Notes: a model not told the origin generated them from the sequence alone. DNA of 64,000 nt from a virus (IMGVR_UViG_3300023179_000072:17338-81337), one strand, 5' to 3'. Counted from the stretch's first letter, positions 7,348 through 14,461 are shown. Numbers and translations: made by a program.

Positions 7348-7485
7348 TTATTTCTTGGGAAAAATTTTATCTATAAAATATGTTATTAAGTCTATGACTA
7401 TAACCACCATTACAATACATAATACAATACTTATAACAATATCAGTATTATTAATAGTATATATAAGCTCGCTGACTATTTCCAT
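7348..7485 (-). CDS. Micro membrane protein (45 aa)
   Basis: MEIVSELIYTINNTDIVISI then a continuous hydrophobic span (IVLCIVMVVIVIDLITYFI) and KIFPKK. The ATG lies inside family B repeat copy B1; no strong Shine-Dalgarno. Function unknown. Confidence 0.4.
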   Translation of the reverse strand: MEIVSELIYTINNTDIVISIVLCIVMVVIVIDLITYFIDKIFPKK

Positions 7486-7516
7486 AAATTCGAACTGGAT
7501 ATATTAGGTATGACAG
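7471..7516 (-). repeat. Family B intergenic hairpin repeat, copy B1 (divergent)
   Basis: Keeps GCTGACTAT and the GGATATATTAGG end of family B, but with a short insertion relative to the AATCC..GGATT core. It overlaps the start of the 45-aa gene. Confidence 0.5.
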
Positions 7517-7559
7517 ATCGGTTCTTTCATTAGTAGTATAACTGAGCCAGACTATGATT

Positions 7560-7760
7560 TCAAGAGACTATATTTTTATGTTCTAATTTAGGAATAAGAC
7601 TACTAGTATCATCATAAGGTTTTTTAATATCAATAACTATAATATGATCAGTCAAATCAATATTATTATTATCTTTCCTATAATTTGTAATAGCCTCATG
7701 AAATTTTTTACAAATATAATTACAGTCCATTGTGGGTTGTAACTTGATACTGGTGATCAT
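7560..7760 (-). CDS. Hypothetical protein, 66 aa
   Basis: MITSIKLQPTMDCNYICKKF followed by an alternating strand/helix region (DHIIVIDIKKPYDDTSSLIP). A ten-codon leader frame (MVTVSNKVL) encoded by repeat copy B2 ends in an ATGA overlap with its start, so it may be translationally coupled to that leader. Confidence 0.5.
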   Translation of the reverse strand: MITSIKLQPTMDCNYICKKFHEAITNYRKDNNNIDLTDHIIVIDIKKPYDDTSSLIPKLEHKNIVS

Positions 7761-7771
7761 AATACTTTGTT

Positions 7772-7816
7772 ACTGACTGTTACCATAAAAGCCGAACAGG
7801 ATATATTAGGTAGAAC
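7772..7816 (-). repeat. Family B intergenic hairpin repeat, copy B2 (divergent)
   Basis: CTGACTGTTACC...GGATATATTAGG, the same subtype as B1. It lies between tRNA-Gly and the 66-aa gene. Confidence 0.5.
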
Positions 7817-7818
7817 AA

Positions 7819-7891
7819 AGCAAGAGATGGGAATCGAACCCACGACATTTTGATTGGAAATCAAATACTCTACCAACTGAGTTACTCTTGC
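7819..7891 (-). tRNA. tRNA-Gly(TCC)
   Basis: Full cloverleaf: acceptor GCAAGAG paired with CTCTTGC, anticodon stem TTTGA/TCAAA with loop TTTCCAA, T-arm GTGGG-TTCGATT-CCCAT. It reads GGA codons. It stands alone, away from the main tRNA cluster, and no CCA is encoded. Confidence 0.95.
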
Positions 7892-7972
7892 TTAATTATT
7901 ATTTTAGATTTGTGCTATTTAATAGTAATCCTAATATAAAAATGAGTAATACAATAATAATTATATTTATAA

Positions 7973-8314
7973 TCAGCGCCAACTCCTTACTCTGTACCAT
8001 TTACCATTACGACCTTGAGCAGCAGCATCTCCTGTTAAAACCATATTAGTTCGGGGAACACAAGTGTTACAATATCTACTGGACCCATAACCTATTCCTT
8101 CAAAATTTCCTATGGTTCCCCATACATGAGATGTTATGTTATTTGATGCCATATAATTTGCTTCTGCCTGACAACGATCTTGATCACTATTAGTTATAGT
8201 ACTAGCATAACTTTCTACCCTTAAATTTTGCTGACTACTATAGTTAGGCTTGGATGCTTCAGCATTTAATGTTCTAACAAAAATTAAACATAAAACTAGC
8301 ATAAGGTTTTTCAT
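7973..8314 (-). CDS. Secreted Cys-containing protein (113 aa)
   Basis: An N-terminal signal peptide (MKNLMLVLCLIFVRTLNAEA) is followed by a small domain with CQAEANYMASNNITSHVWG, YCNTC and C-terminal WYRVRSWR. The CQAEANYMA...G.FEG.G.GS pattern resembles small exported proteins I associate with planctomycetes (from memory, unverified). Good Shine-Dalgarno (GGAGG). Likely host-derived and acting in the periplasm or outside the cell; role unknown. Confidence 0.65.
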   Translation of the reverse strand: MKNLMLVLCLIFVRTLNAEASKPNYSSQQNLRVESYASTITNSDQDRCQAEANYMASNNITSHVWGTIGNFEGIGYGSSRYCNTCVPRTNMVLTGDAAAQGRNGKWYRVRSWR

Positions 8315-8345
8315 AATGTCCTCCTTGAATTATTATTGTTATTAA

Positions 8346-8370
8346 GAAAAAACCCCCGAAGACTCGGGGG
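8346..8370 (-). terminator. Rho-independent terminator
   Basis: CCCCCGA stem with GTC loop, TCGGGGG, then a run of six T on the minus strand. It sits just downstream of the 71-aa secreted protein gene. Confidence 0.85.
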
Positions 8371-8393
8371 AATTTTCCTAAATAAAACTAATT

Positions 8394-8609
8394 TCATCGC
8401 ACAATATTACGAACTCTGGATACTGTTTTCCTACCAACATTACGAGTAGCCTCAACAGTGCGACGAGTTACTGTAACAGGAACACTAACTACTTCTTGTG
8501 TAACATTAACAACTCTGCTACGAAGAGTACAAGAATTTGAGGCACATTCTCCTGCTACAACAAATGAGCCCGAAAGAATAAAACATACTGCCATTACAAA
8601 TTTAATCAT
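8394..8609 (-). CDS. Secreted basic repeat protein (71 aa)
   Basis: The start at 8609 follows CCAGGAG. A signal peptide (MIKFVMAVCFILSGSFVVAG) precedes ECASNSC and a strongly basic Val/Arg/Thr-rich tail (VPVTVTRRTVEATRNVGRKT). I associate such CxxxxC plus Arg/Val tails with planctomycete exported proteins, which is an inference. Own promoter and terminator, so monocistronic. Confidence 0.6.
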   Translation of the reverse strand: MIKFVMAVCFILSGSFVVAGECASNSCTLRSRVVNVTQEVVSVPVTVTRRTVEATRNVGRKTVSRVRNIVR

Positions 8610-8657
8610 AATTTTCTCCTGGTAAAGTTCTGTCGCATCCATACGACCGTTTTCTAT

Positions 8658-8686
8658 ATAGTAAAACTATCTGATGTAGTGGTCAA
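8658..8686 (-). promoter_or_regulatory. Sigma70-type promoter
   Basis: TTGACC (8681-8686), 17 bp, TACTAT (8658-8663), upstream of the 71-aa secreted protein gene. Confidence 0.6.
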
Positions 8687-8714
8687 CATTGGTCTTTTAA
8701 ACACCATTTACTAT

Positions 8715-8760
8715 GCTGACTACAACCAAAAAAACCAAATCCGCTAGATTAGCTGGGACT
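8715..8760 (-). repeat. Family B intergenic hairpin repeat, copy B3
   Basis: Contains GCTGACTA and the AATC..GGATT core variant. It lies between the promoter at 8658-8686 and the next gene upstream. Confidence 0.65.
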
Positions 8761-8800
8761 AACCTAACGGACTGGTTTTATTACTGATACTATATTGAGT

Positions 8801-9046
8801 TTAAACTACAAAAAATTCAGTATCAGGTTTTTCTGATGTGGTTATTTTTGATCGTCGTGATAGTTTTGTAATTCTGCCACGATTATCATTATGACAAGCT
8901 TCTAAAAAGCATTTGCCCTCATGATTATCTTGATAACCTTTGAATTTCCATTCATAACTTTTTATGATATCTTCTGGTAATGTAGAGTTATCATAAATTT
9001 CTCCTTCAACATCAAAATAGACTATTCTACGAAATGTTCTAGGCAT
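8801..9046 (-). CDS. Hypothetical basic protein, 81 aa
   Basis: MPRTFRRIVYFDVEGEIYDN at the start and RITKLSRRSKITTSEKPDTE near the end. No recognised family. It overlaps the upstream gene by 8 nt. Confidence 0.6.
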   Translation of the reverse strand: MPRTFRRIVYFDVEGEIYDNSTLPEDIIKSYEWKFKGYQDNHEGKCFLEACHNDNRGRITKLSRRSKITTSEKPDTEFFVV

Positions 9047-9293
9047 GATGCTGATACTCCTTGGTTAAAGTTGCTGGTTTATCAAAGTCTTCCCAGTTAT
9101 CAACTAAAATATCAGGAGCCTCTTTTCTTATTTCTGATTCTAAAGCATAATTAGATTCTTTGTCTTTTTCTTTACTAAGATAATCTCGTAGTCTATCCTT
9201 TATTTGCATAAAGTCTAATTCACCCAAGATTTGATCTATATACTTTCTTTGAATTTCTTGACGATTAATCTGATTAATAACTTTAGTTTTCAT
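9039..9293 (-). CDS. Small phage protein, paralogue of 11263-11457 (84 aa)
   Basis: The pattern INxxxRxEIxxxYIxxILxxxD...LxxEKDxxxNxxLExEI...PDIL matches the 64-aa protein at 11263-11457 over its whole length. I recognise the pattern (Y-I-D..I..MD...L) from small proteins of large phages, function unknown. GAGGTGA precedes the ATG. Confidence 0.65.
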   Translation of the reverse strand: MKTKVINQINRQEIQRKYIDQILGELDFMQIKDRLRDYLSKEKDKESNYALESEIRKEAPDILVDNWEDFDKPATLTKEYQHHA

Positions 9294-9456
9294 AAATCAC
9301 CTCATAGAAAAAGTTAAAATACCATTTCTATGACTCCAACTATTCCCCTAGTAACTAAGGTAATATTTGGCACCGTAGTACTTTTGATTTTACCAAAAAT
9401 GAGTTATGAGTCAATTTGATATCTTATATCTTTTTTTATTAGGACCAAGCTATTTG

Positions 9457-9503
9457 GCTGACTATAACCAACAAAGCCAAATCTGAAAGATTAGCAGAGA
9501 CAG
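9457..9503 (-). repeat. Family B intergenic hairpin repeat, copy B4
   Basis: The core reads AATCT-TTC-AGATT instead of AATCC-TTC-GGATT: both arms changed together, which supports a paired RNA hairpin. Confidence 0.7.
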
Positions 9504-9511
9504 TTGTGCTA

Positions 9512-9808
9512 TTACTTAGTAGTATACTGATATTTATGTTTAAAAAATAACAAACAAAATAGTAATAGATTTAGTAATATAAAATATGAACTTGGTTCGG
9601 GAACACTATGAGAATGATAGTTGTGTATAGTATCAGAATCATGTGTTTTTGATTCTAGTAAAAAAAGATTATAAGAATCATCTTGTTCTTGTTCTTCAAG
9701 CAATTTAAAATTTTGGATATTTTTTATAAAGTCAGATTTATCAATATCTAATATTGAAAAATTATATGAGTATGATGTTAAGAAATCACTAGATAGAGTT
9801 TTTTCCAT
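9512..9808 (-). CDS. Protein with PEP-CTERM-like C-terminus (98 aa)
   Basis: The last 30 residues read VPEPSSYFILLNLLLFCLLF followed by basic FKHKYQYTTK: a PEP motif, a hydrophobic span and a basic tail, the three parts of a PEP-CTERM sorting signal. The N-terminal 65 residues are acidic and lack a signal peptide, which is atypical. It could instead be a small tail-anchored membrane protein. PEP-CTERM systems are frequent in planctomycetes, so host sorting machinery may act on it. Confidence 0.5.
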   Translation of the reverse strand: MEKTLSSDFLTSYSYNFSILDIDKSDFIKNIQNFKLLEEQEQDDSYNLFLLESKTHDSDTIHNYHSHSVPEPSSYFILLNLLLFCLLFFKHKYQYTTK

Positions 9809-10120
9809 AGTTTATAATGTCTTTATTTGGGAAGTTTTTTGTTATATTTTTGATTATGGTTTATGTGAGTCTGTCCCGCGACCCACTCCACTATCATACA
9901 CCAGATGGCAATCAAAAATGATATGGGACATTTTATTAAAGGCTGTGTGTGGTTGGTCTATGTTTTTAAATGGCCATATCCTAGCTCTTCATAAATTTAA
10001 GTTGTACTCATAAAAAAATTTTTACTTGACAGAAATCAGAGAAAAAGTTACATATTATGCAGGTGGTAAGGTTAAATATTAAAAGGTCTATAACACAATA
10101 GATACTAGTGAATAATAAAT
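9809..10120. other. Gene-poor AT-rich stretch
   Basis: No frame with a credible ribosome-binding site is seen on either strand. A possible weak plus-strand promoter (TTGACA at about 10035, then TACATA) points toward 10.1 kb. Otherwise nothing recognisable. Confidence 0.5.
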
Positions 10121-10210
10121 CTAAGTAAAGTTACTATTAGCAACACCCCTGCATTCTTTCAGTCCACTAGCAACTCCAATAACCATAGCCAAACAAAAAA
10201 TATAACACAT
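10121..10210 (-). CDS. Micro hydrophobic peptide (29 aa)
   Basis: MCYIFCLAMVIGVASGLKEC RGVANSNFT with AAGGA about 12 bases upstream. The hydrophobic N-terminal half could be a membrane anchor or a short signal peptide. Low certainty. Confidence 0.3.
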   Translation of the reverse strand: MCYIFCLAMVIGVASGLKECRGVANSNFT

Positions 10211-10240
10211 TGGCAAAATATCCTTTTACTAGAGTTTTGG

Positions 10241-10268
10241 TTGACAAGCACAGTTTTTGAGGTATGAT
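10241..10268 (+). promoter_or_regulatory. Plus-strand sigma70-type promoter with no gene downstream
   Basis: TTGACA (10241-10246), 16 bp, TATGAT (10263-10268). It faces right into a 70-bp stretch with no frame, ahead of the 3' end of the convergent Nudix gene, so it may drive a small RNA or an antisense transcript. Confidence 0.55.
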
Positions 10269-10344
10269 GAGAAAGGGTTCCTTCCCTCCTGCTACCCATT
10301 GTAACACACGGAGCTATTGGCACAATGCGTTGAGAATGAAAGAT

Positions 10345-10737
10345 TTACATCATAACTTCAAGATCACGCAAGGTTTGAATGGTGGTCCACAGCCCAGGAA
10401 CTATTTCTAAACAGGATATTTCTTTTATGCTGGCCCAGATATAACCAGAATGTTCCCAGTTTAATTTTACACTATACTCTTTGGTACTAGTAGCATAAAA
10501 TACTATTTTACTATATTTAGGATAATTAATAGTAACAGACTTTAGTTCTGAATGTGATAAAACTATTCCTGTTTCCTCACTTAACTCTCTTACTGCACAA
10601 TCTAATAGAGTTTCATTATGTTCTAATTTTCCACCAGGCAAACAATACTTATCAGGATTCCAAGGTGCTGTTGATCCTCTTTTTAGCAACAGAACCTTGT
10701 TTTTATGTACCAATGCTACTGTGGAGCTTTTTTGCAT
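10345..10737 (-). CDS. Nudix hydrolase (130 aa)
   Basis: The Nudix box G(x5)E(x7)REUxEExGU is complete at about residues 36-58: GGKLEHNETLLDCAVRELSE followed by ETGI. The protein starts MQKSSTVALVHKNKVLLLKR, the usual first strands, and has normal family length. It should hydrolyse a nucleoside diphosphate derivative, cleaning nucleotide pools or acting on NAD or capped RNA; the substrate cannot be told from sequence. Last gene of a four-gene operon. Confidence 0.9.
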   Translation of the reverse strand: MQKSSTVALVHKNKVLLLKRGSTAPWNPDKYCLPGGKLEHNETLLDCAVRELSEETGIVLSHSELKSVTINYPKYSKIVFYATSTKEYSVKLNWEHSGYIWASIKEISCLEIVPGLWTTIQTLRDLEVMM

Positions 10738-10905
10738 TTAATTTGATGATGGTTTGATTGTTATATTAGGTGGCAAAGAATTATCATAATCAGCAACTAA
10801 ATTATTACTTATATCTTCATTAACCAAAGTTAAAATTTCATTAACATAATCTAGCTCAAAAGTTTTGTAAAATTTATCTTGAACATAAACATCATATTTT
10901 CTCAT
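10738..10905 (-). CDS. Hypothetical protein, 55 aa
   Basis: MRKYDVYVQDKFYKTFELDY then helix VNEILTLVNEDISNN. It abuts the Nudix ATG (TAAATG) and overlaps the upstream stop, so it belongs to the operon. Function unknown. Confidence 0.6.
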   Translation of the reverse strand: MRKYDVYVQDKFYKTFELDYVNEILTLVNEDISNNLVADYDNSLPPNITIKPSSN

Positions 10906-11156
10906 AATTTAATACTTCCTGGTTTCCATAACATGCCTATAAAAAATCCAAGAATAAAATTTAAAAGTCCTACTATAACTATATTTTCATAAAAAGTTCT
11001 TATAGATAAATATCCATAGTAAGGATCTAGTGCCATATATTTTGAGTATGAACTATTTGTTAGAATTTCTAATTCTGTGCTCATCATAGAGACCGCGATC
11101 CATGCGAATAAACATCCGCAAAAAATAGACCGAATTAATCTCCATAAATTTTTCAT
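10902..11156 (-). CDS. Two-span membrane protein, DPxYGY family (84 aa)
   Basis: Two hydrophobic segments (FCGCLFAWIAVSMM and NIVIVGLLNFILGFFIGMLW) flank a loop with KYMALDPYYGYLSIRTFYE. The loop motif MAxDPxYGYxxxR and the following N..xG..IG..W recur in the 86-aa protein at 63666-63926 on the other side of the window, so the two are divergent relatives. Function unknown; holin or envelope protein are possibilities. Extended -10 promoter (TGTATAAT) upstream. Confidence 0.6.
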   Translation of the reverse strand: MKNLWRLIRSIFCGCLFAWIAVSMMSTELEILTNSSYSKYMALDPYYGYLSIRTFYENIVIVGLLNFILGFFIGMLWKPGSIKL

Positions 11157-11262
11157 ACAGAGTCCAACTAGTTAAATAACTTATTATACACCCATTAATC
11201 ACCACTCTCCATATAAATAATAAGAGTAACAAGAAATATAGCAAATAGATACATTGTAAATA

Positions 11263-11457
11263 TCATGATTGTTCCAAAATATATGGATAAAATTCATTTA
11301 TTTCATTTTCCAAAACCTCATTAGTCAACAAATCTTTTTCACTCATCAAATGTTCATAAGCAAAAGTATACAAAGTATCAGAGTCCATACCGTCTAATAT
11401 GGCACCCACATATTGCTCTGTTAACTCGTCACGATTAAAATCATTAATTTTGATCAT
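11263..11457 (-). CDS. Small phage protein, paralogue of 9039-9293 (64 aa)
   Basis: MIKINDFNRDELTEQYVGAI followed by DGMD, LYTFAYEHLMSEKD and EINEFYPYIL, which aligns with the 84-aa protein at 9039 without gaps. All helical by eye. Ends 9 nt after the upstream gene. Function unknown. Confidence 0.65.
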   Translation of the reverse strand: MIKINDFNRDELTEQYVGAILDGMDSDTLYTFAYEHLMSEKDLLTNEVLENEINEFYPYILEQS

Positions 11458-11465
11458 ATTTTTTT

Positions 11466-11705
11466 CTAATTGGTACTATTTATGTGAAAACCGGCCAAAT
11501 CCCTATTAACATTCTTACAACACTCTTTTAATTTTTCAGGATTAATAATATCCCCTAAATGTAAAAGTGCTTCATATGTTTTATCATCAATAGTATCATA
11601 CTTCAAAGCATCATGAAACAAATAGAAATATCTGGTTTCTATCTCTTTTAAAAGAGTATTAACTTGTTTATTAAGATATACTATACTATTTAAATCGCCC
11701 ACCAT
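11466..11705 (-). CDS. Hypothetical helical protein, 79 aa
   Basis: MVGDLNSIVYLNKQVNTLLK...LKECCKNVNRDLAGFHINST. All-helical appearance, no family recognised. Confidence 0.55.
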   Translation of the reverse strand: MVGDLNSIVYLNKQVNTLLKEIETRYFYLFHDALKYDTIDDKTYEALLHLGDIINPEKLKECCKNVNRDLAGFHINSTN

Positions 11706-11728
11706 ACTAATTAACCCTCTCTTTATAC

Positions 11729-11919
11729 TTATACTTGAATATTTTCTTTAGAACTTTTTATACTATCAATTTCCCAACTTTCCATATAAATAGTATTCTC
11801 ATCAGGATACTGGATCATTAATTCGGTCAGTTTTATATAGCGTCCATTTTAGATTTACAATTTCTCATAACAATATTTACATTAACATAATAATAAGTTT
11901 TATCAGTTTCTTCCTGCAT
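11729..11919 (-). pseudogene. Frameshifted small gene
   Basis: Frame one encodes MQEETDKTYYYVNVNIVMRN CKSKMDAI and stops. The -1 frame continues as KLTELMIQYPDENTIYMESW EIDSIKSSKENIQV. Joined, they make one plausible 62-residue protein, so a single-base indel near 11834 probably broke the gene. The site (TATATAAAAC) is not a standard slippery sequence, so programmed shifting is unlikely. Confidence 0.4.
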
Positions 11920-11941
11920 AATCAATGGACTCCCATTTGTT

Positions 11942-11988
11942 GCTGACTATCACCACGACCGCCAAATCCGAAGGATAAGGTGCGACAG
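11942..11988 (-). repeat. Family B intergenic hairpin repeat, copy B5
   Basis: Core TATCC-TTC-GGATT and GCTGACTAT. Lies just upstream of the frameshifted gene. Confidence 0.65.
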
Positions 11989-12063
11989 TAAAGGGTTCCA
12001 ATATAAGCCAGACTACTAACAATAGTCTTATAAAGTTGGTGTTCATAATACTGAGATTTTGTC

Positions 12064-12303
12064 TCAAATATTTTCTACCACTTTTACTATCACTATCCCA
12101 CACACCAGTATACCATACTTTGCTACTGGTGGCAAGTCTTTTAGTTTCAAGGGTTTATGTTGAATCATCTCTTTTACTATTTGATCATATTCTGGCTGAC
12201 TATCGGCATGTGGGGCAAACCGGCTAGATAAGGTGGTACAGTTTAGGTATTCTCTTTTTTTACAAAACCTATTATAATTTTTATCTAAACCCTTTATTTC
12301 CAT
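12064..12303 (-). CDS. Hypothetical protein, 79 aa
   Basis: MEIKGLDKNYNRFCKKREYL...KEMIQHKPLKLKDLPPVAKY with a hydrophobic end (GILVCGIVIVKVVENI). Family B copy B6 lies inside the frame, so the reading may be an accident of the repeat. A TTTACA-16-TATAAT promoter at about 12330-12355 supports transcription. Confidence 0.35.
   Translation of the reverse strand: MEIKGLDKNYNRFCKKREYLNCTTLSSRFAPHADSQPEYDQIVKEMIQHKPLKLKDLPPVAKYGILVCGIVIVKVVENI
12195..12242 (-). repeat. Family B intergenic hairpin repeat, copy B6 (divergent)
   Basis: GCTGACTATCGGC...CTAGATAAGG; the core is partly eroded. Confidence 0.45.
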
Positions 12304-12370
12304 ATACTTACAACCCCACCCCCCTATCCATTATATCGGCAGTCTGGCCTTTGTAAATTAGAAAACTTTC

Positions 12371-12452
12371 GTAACCCCTTATGGATATTAAACTTACGAC
12401 AAATTTTACGGGCCCCGGTCGTCACAAGTCCTTTGCTAGCAAGCACTTACGC
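12371..12452 (-). repeat. Family A double-hairpin repeat, copy A1
   Basis: First copy of the family at the left boundary of the higher-GC region. It shows the two TAAGT..ACTTA hairpins around a GGGCCCCGG core and follows the DUF932 terminator. Confidence 0.75.
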
Positions 12453-12469
12453 ACTTACCCACAATCTAC

Positions 12470-12511
12470 AAAAAAAAGGAAGCCGCCCCCCATTTCTGAG
12501 GGACGGCCTCC
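12470..12511 (-). terminator. Rho-independent terminator of the DUF932 gene
   Basis: GGAGGCCGTCCCTC, a short loop, GGGGGGCGGCTTCC and then eight T on the minus strand. Very strong GC stem. Confidence 0.95.
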
Positions 12512-12540
12512 CCGAGCCACGCACCACGAAAGGAGAGCGA

Positions 12541-13488
12541 TTAGATAGCGCTCGCAAACTCGACGGCTGTATTTAGAGCCTTGAGATTGTCCACGCCATT
12601 CTGGCCGAACCAGAGAGAGTCGAGGCGGTTGCTTACCGTGCGACCCTTAGTGTAGTTCAGGTATTCGTTGAAACCGTTGTATGCAGCCCACCACGTTCCG
12701 CGAACCCCAACCGCACTCTGCTTCGGTCCTTCGACGAGCGTAAGAATCTCGTCCATGATGTTGCGAGTACGAGTTTTGATATCCTCGTCCGGGGTCTTAT
12801 CAATCCCGAGCAGCACCTTGACGTACTTACGAACGTCGTTTTGGTTGAAGTCTTTCGACGCGAGGAACCGATACTGTTCCGCAGTCGCCTCAAACTGTGC
12901 ATTGATATTGTCCATGATATCTCGCACATTTTCCAAATTCGTCTTGCTGGAACGGGTATGACGAATCCTAATAAGTGAACTCTCTTTGCTGCTATGAGCA
13001 GCGGCGAGGGTGTTCACACACACAACCCGAATCGGCGTATAGCCGACGCGAATCGACGTTGTGCCGTCGTGACTGTTAGATAGCAGGATGAACTTGCTCA
13101 CCTCGTCACCCTTGACAATCTCGCAATTGTCGCGGTTGAGTTGAGCCAGTACCCAAACCTTCTCGCCTTCACTGAGCGAACCGGCAGTGTGCAGTTGGCA
13201 CTCGCCAGCATCGAGGAACGGCTGGAACCAGTCGAACGCATCCTGATTTTGCAGGGGCGTATAACGGGGGCCAACCACTCCCAGAACACGGTTGTCGGTC
13301 TTGCGGAAAGTCGCCTTGGCATTGACCTCCGTACCTTCAGCCGTAAAGAGCGGCTTGGTTCCGACCTCCCAATCCAGACCAGCAGCGGTAATCGCCTCGC
13401 TGATCGACGGATTCTCATCCAATTGCGTACCCTCACCGTGCCAAGGGGTGGCACCGACGAACATCATCTTTTCAACCATAGCGGGCAT
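12541..13488 (-). CDS. DUF932 family protein (315 aa)
   Basis: The start at 13488 follows AAGGAG with 6-nt spacing. The N-terminal MVEKMMFVGATPWHGEGTQL, the RYTPLQNQDAFDWFQPFLDA segment and the C-terminal SAVGVRGTWWAAYNGFNEYL are typical of DUF932 (phage/plasmid-like TIGR03299) proteins, and the length is normal. These are often highly expressed phage early proteins, sometimes linked to DNA metabolism; no activity is established. Strong promoter, strong terminator and clearly higher GC than the left arm. Confidence 0.9.
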   Translation of the reverse strand: MPAMVEKMMFVGATPWHGEGTQLDENPSISEAITAAGLDWEVGTKPLFTAEGTEVNAKATFRKTDNRVLGVVGPRYTPLQNQDAFDWFQPFLDAGECQLHTAGSLSEGEKVWVLAQLNRDNCEIVKGDEVSKFILLSNSHDGTTSIRVGYTPIRVVCVNTLAAAHSSKESSLIRIRHTRSSKTNLENVRDIMDNINAQFEATAEQYRFLASKDFNQNDVRKYVKVLLGIDKTPDEDIKTRTRNIMDEILTLVEGPKQSAVGVRGTWWAAYNGFNEYLNYTKGRTVSNRLDSLWFGQNGVDNLKALNTAVEFASAI

Positions 13489-13531
13489 AACTAACTCCTT
13501 CGTGTCTAAGAACTTTTGCTTTGATAGTCTA

Positions 13532-13559
13532 AGTATACTACTATTATCGGCTCTGTCAA
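13532..13559 (-). promoter_or_regulatory. Promoter of the DUF932 gene
   Basis: TTGACA (13554-13559), 16 bp with GCCGATAAT, TATACT (13532-13537). Reference example of the promoter family of this region. Confidence 0.85.
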
Positions 13560-13586
13560 GGGGCAAACTTGCGAAAAAATTTCGTG

Positions 13587-13670
13587 ACGCAAGTCGTTGG
13601 TATACAAGCACTTACGTCGGGCGGGGCCGCCCCGGTTTGCTCTAAGTCTTTTATGGTGAAGGATTTAGGA
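13587..13670 (-). repeat. Family A double-hairpin repeat, copy A2
   Basis: One hairpin at 13587-13617, a GGGGCGGCCCC core and a second hairpin at 13642-13669. The second contains the stop codon of the phosphoribosyltransferase gene. An AT-rich T run and the DUF932 promoter follow on the minus strand. Confidence 0.85.
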
Positions 13671-14148
13671 GAGGCATACCATATTTCTTTTCAAAAAGTT
13701 TTGATGTTTCTGAGGTATACGCACACTCTTCTGGAATATAACAATACAATCCAACACATCTGGCCTTCGGATTATCCTCATGAATTGCTTGCTTAATCCA
13801 TTTAAGAGTATCGCCAGAACAAATTAGATCATCCACTACAATATAACGAAAAGGAGAAACTCCCTCGATATGGAAATTACTATATCTTTTTTCATCAGGC
13901 TTACGAACAATCACAATGTTCTTATTCAGAATTTCACAAACTTGAGGGGTAACAACTAACCCGCTTACGCCACAACACGCAATACTATCAAAAGTATTAA
14001 TTATCTTTCGTAGATTACATACTGCCTTAATGATTATTTTATTTCTATTCTTGTGATTTAGCACCTGACAAGTATGAGAGGCTCCTTGGATAATTTGTCC
14101 ATCTGCTGTGCGACGAACATCTTCAATACTTTGATTCATTATATTCAT
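13651..14148 (-). CDS. Phosphoribosyltransferase-like protein (165 aa)
   Basis: The PRPP-binding loop is clear at about residue 107 (RYIVVDDLICSGDTLKWIKQ: two hydrophobics, two acidics, then SGDTL). Earlier IACCGVSGLVVTP is the type I fold's beta-strand/loop. It probably transfers a base to or from PRPP, or uses the fold for regulation. Start MNIMNQSIEDVR at 14148 or MNQ at 14139; no Shine-Dalgarno, and the ATG lies 3 nt after a tRNA-like element, so a processed leaderless mRNA is likely. Confidence 0.8.
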   Translation of the reverse strand: MNIMNQSIEDVRRTADGQIIQGASHTCQVLNHKNRNKIIIKAVCNLRKIINTFDSIACCGVSGLVVTPQVCEILNKNIVIVRKPDEKRYSNFHIEGVSPFRYIVVDDLICSGDTLKWIKQAIHEDNPKARCVGLYCYIPEECAYTSETSKLFEKKYGMPLLNPSP

Positions 14149-14151
14149 AAA

Positions 14152-14229
14152 AACGGATGGTACGATTCGAACGTACTATAAGATAAGAAATAAAGAGAGA
14201 TAATACTTGTCCCACCAAGTCGCATCCGT
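14152..14229 (-). ncRNA. tRNA-like element lacking an anticodon stem
   Basis: Acceptor ACGGATG/CATCCGT pairs perfectly, the T-arm is GTACG-TTCGAAT-CGTAC, and a D-arm ACTTG/CAAGT with a GTGGGA loop is present. The 28 nt where the anticodon arm should be contain only T, C and A, so no normal stem with an anticodon can form. It may be a degenerate tRNA, or a tRNA-like processing signal releasing the mRNA that starts 3 nt downstream. Confidence 0.7.
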
Positions 14230-14244
14230 TAGAGAGAAGATCAA

Positions 14245-14442
14245 TTACTCATCATCTATTTCATTAGTTAGATTATGATAGTAATTATCCCAGTTGGTGT
14301 TTTCAGAATCCTCATAATCTTCGCTATCTTCTTCATCCATCCATGGCTCATCGTTATTACTATCATGATAGTAATTTTCGTCAATATAATCGGATTCTGC
14401 GACTAACTTGTGATAATCATATTCATATTCATTCAGATTCAT
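14245..14442 (-). CDS. Very acidic protein (65 aa)
   Basis: About half the residues are Asp, Glu or Asn, with many Tyr (DEPWMDEEDSEDYEDSENTN). GGAGAGAAGAAATG start. Similar acidic Asp/Tyr-rich proteins occur at 27961 and 28577. Extreme acidity suggests a nucleic-acid mimic or binder of basic proteins, which is speculative. Confidence 0.65.
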   Translation of the reverse strand: MNLNEYEYDYHKLVAESDYIDENYYHDSNNDEPWMDEEDSEDYEDSENTNWDNYYHNLTNEIDDE

Positions 14443-14461
14443 TTCTTCTCTCCTTAGACCG

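Noticed and set aside
11729-11919. Programmed -1 frameshift
   Set aside because: The junction TATATAAAAC is not a recognised slippery heptamer and no downstream structure is seen; a plain frameshift mutation is simpler.
12064-12303. Joining the 79-aa frame with the frame at 11903-12103 as one shifted gene
   Set aside because: The overlap region contains two family B repeats and no consistent protein results.
12657-13645. Open frames of 90-118 codons overlapping the DUF932 gene on both strands
   Set aside because: GC-rich shadow frames of a well-supported gene; no family match or start signals.
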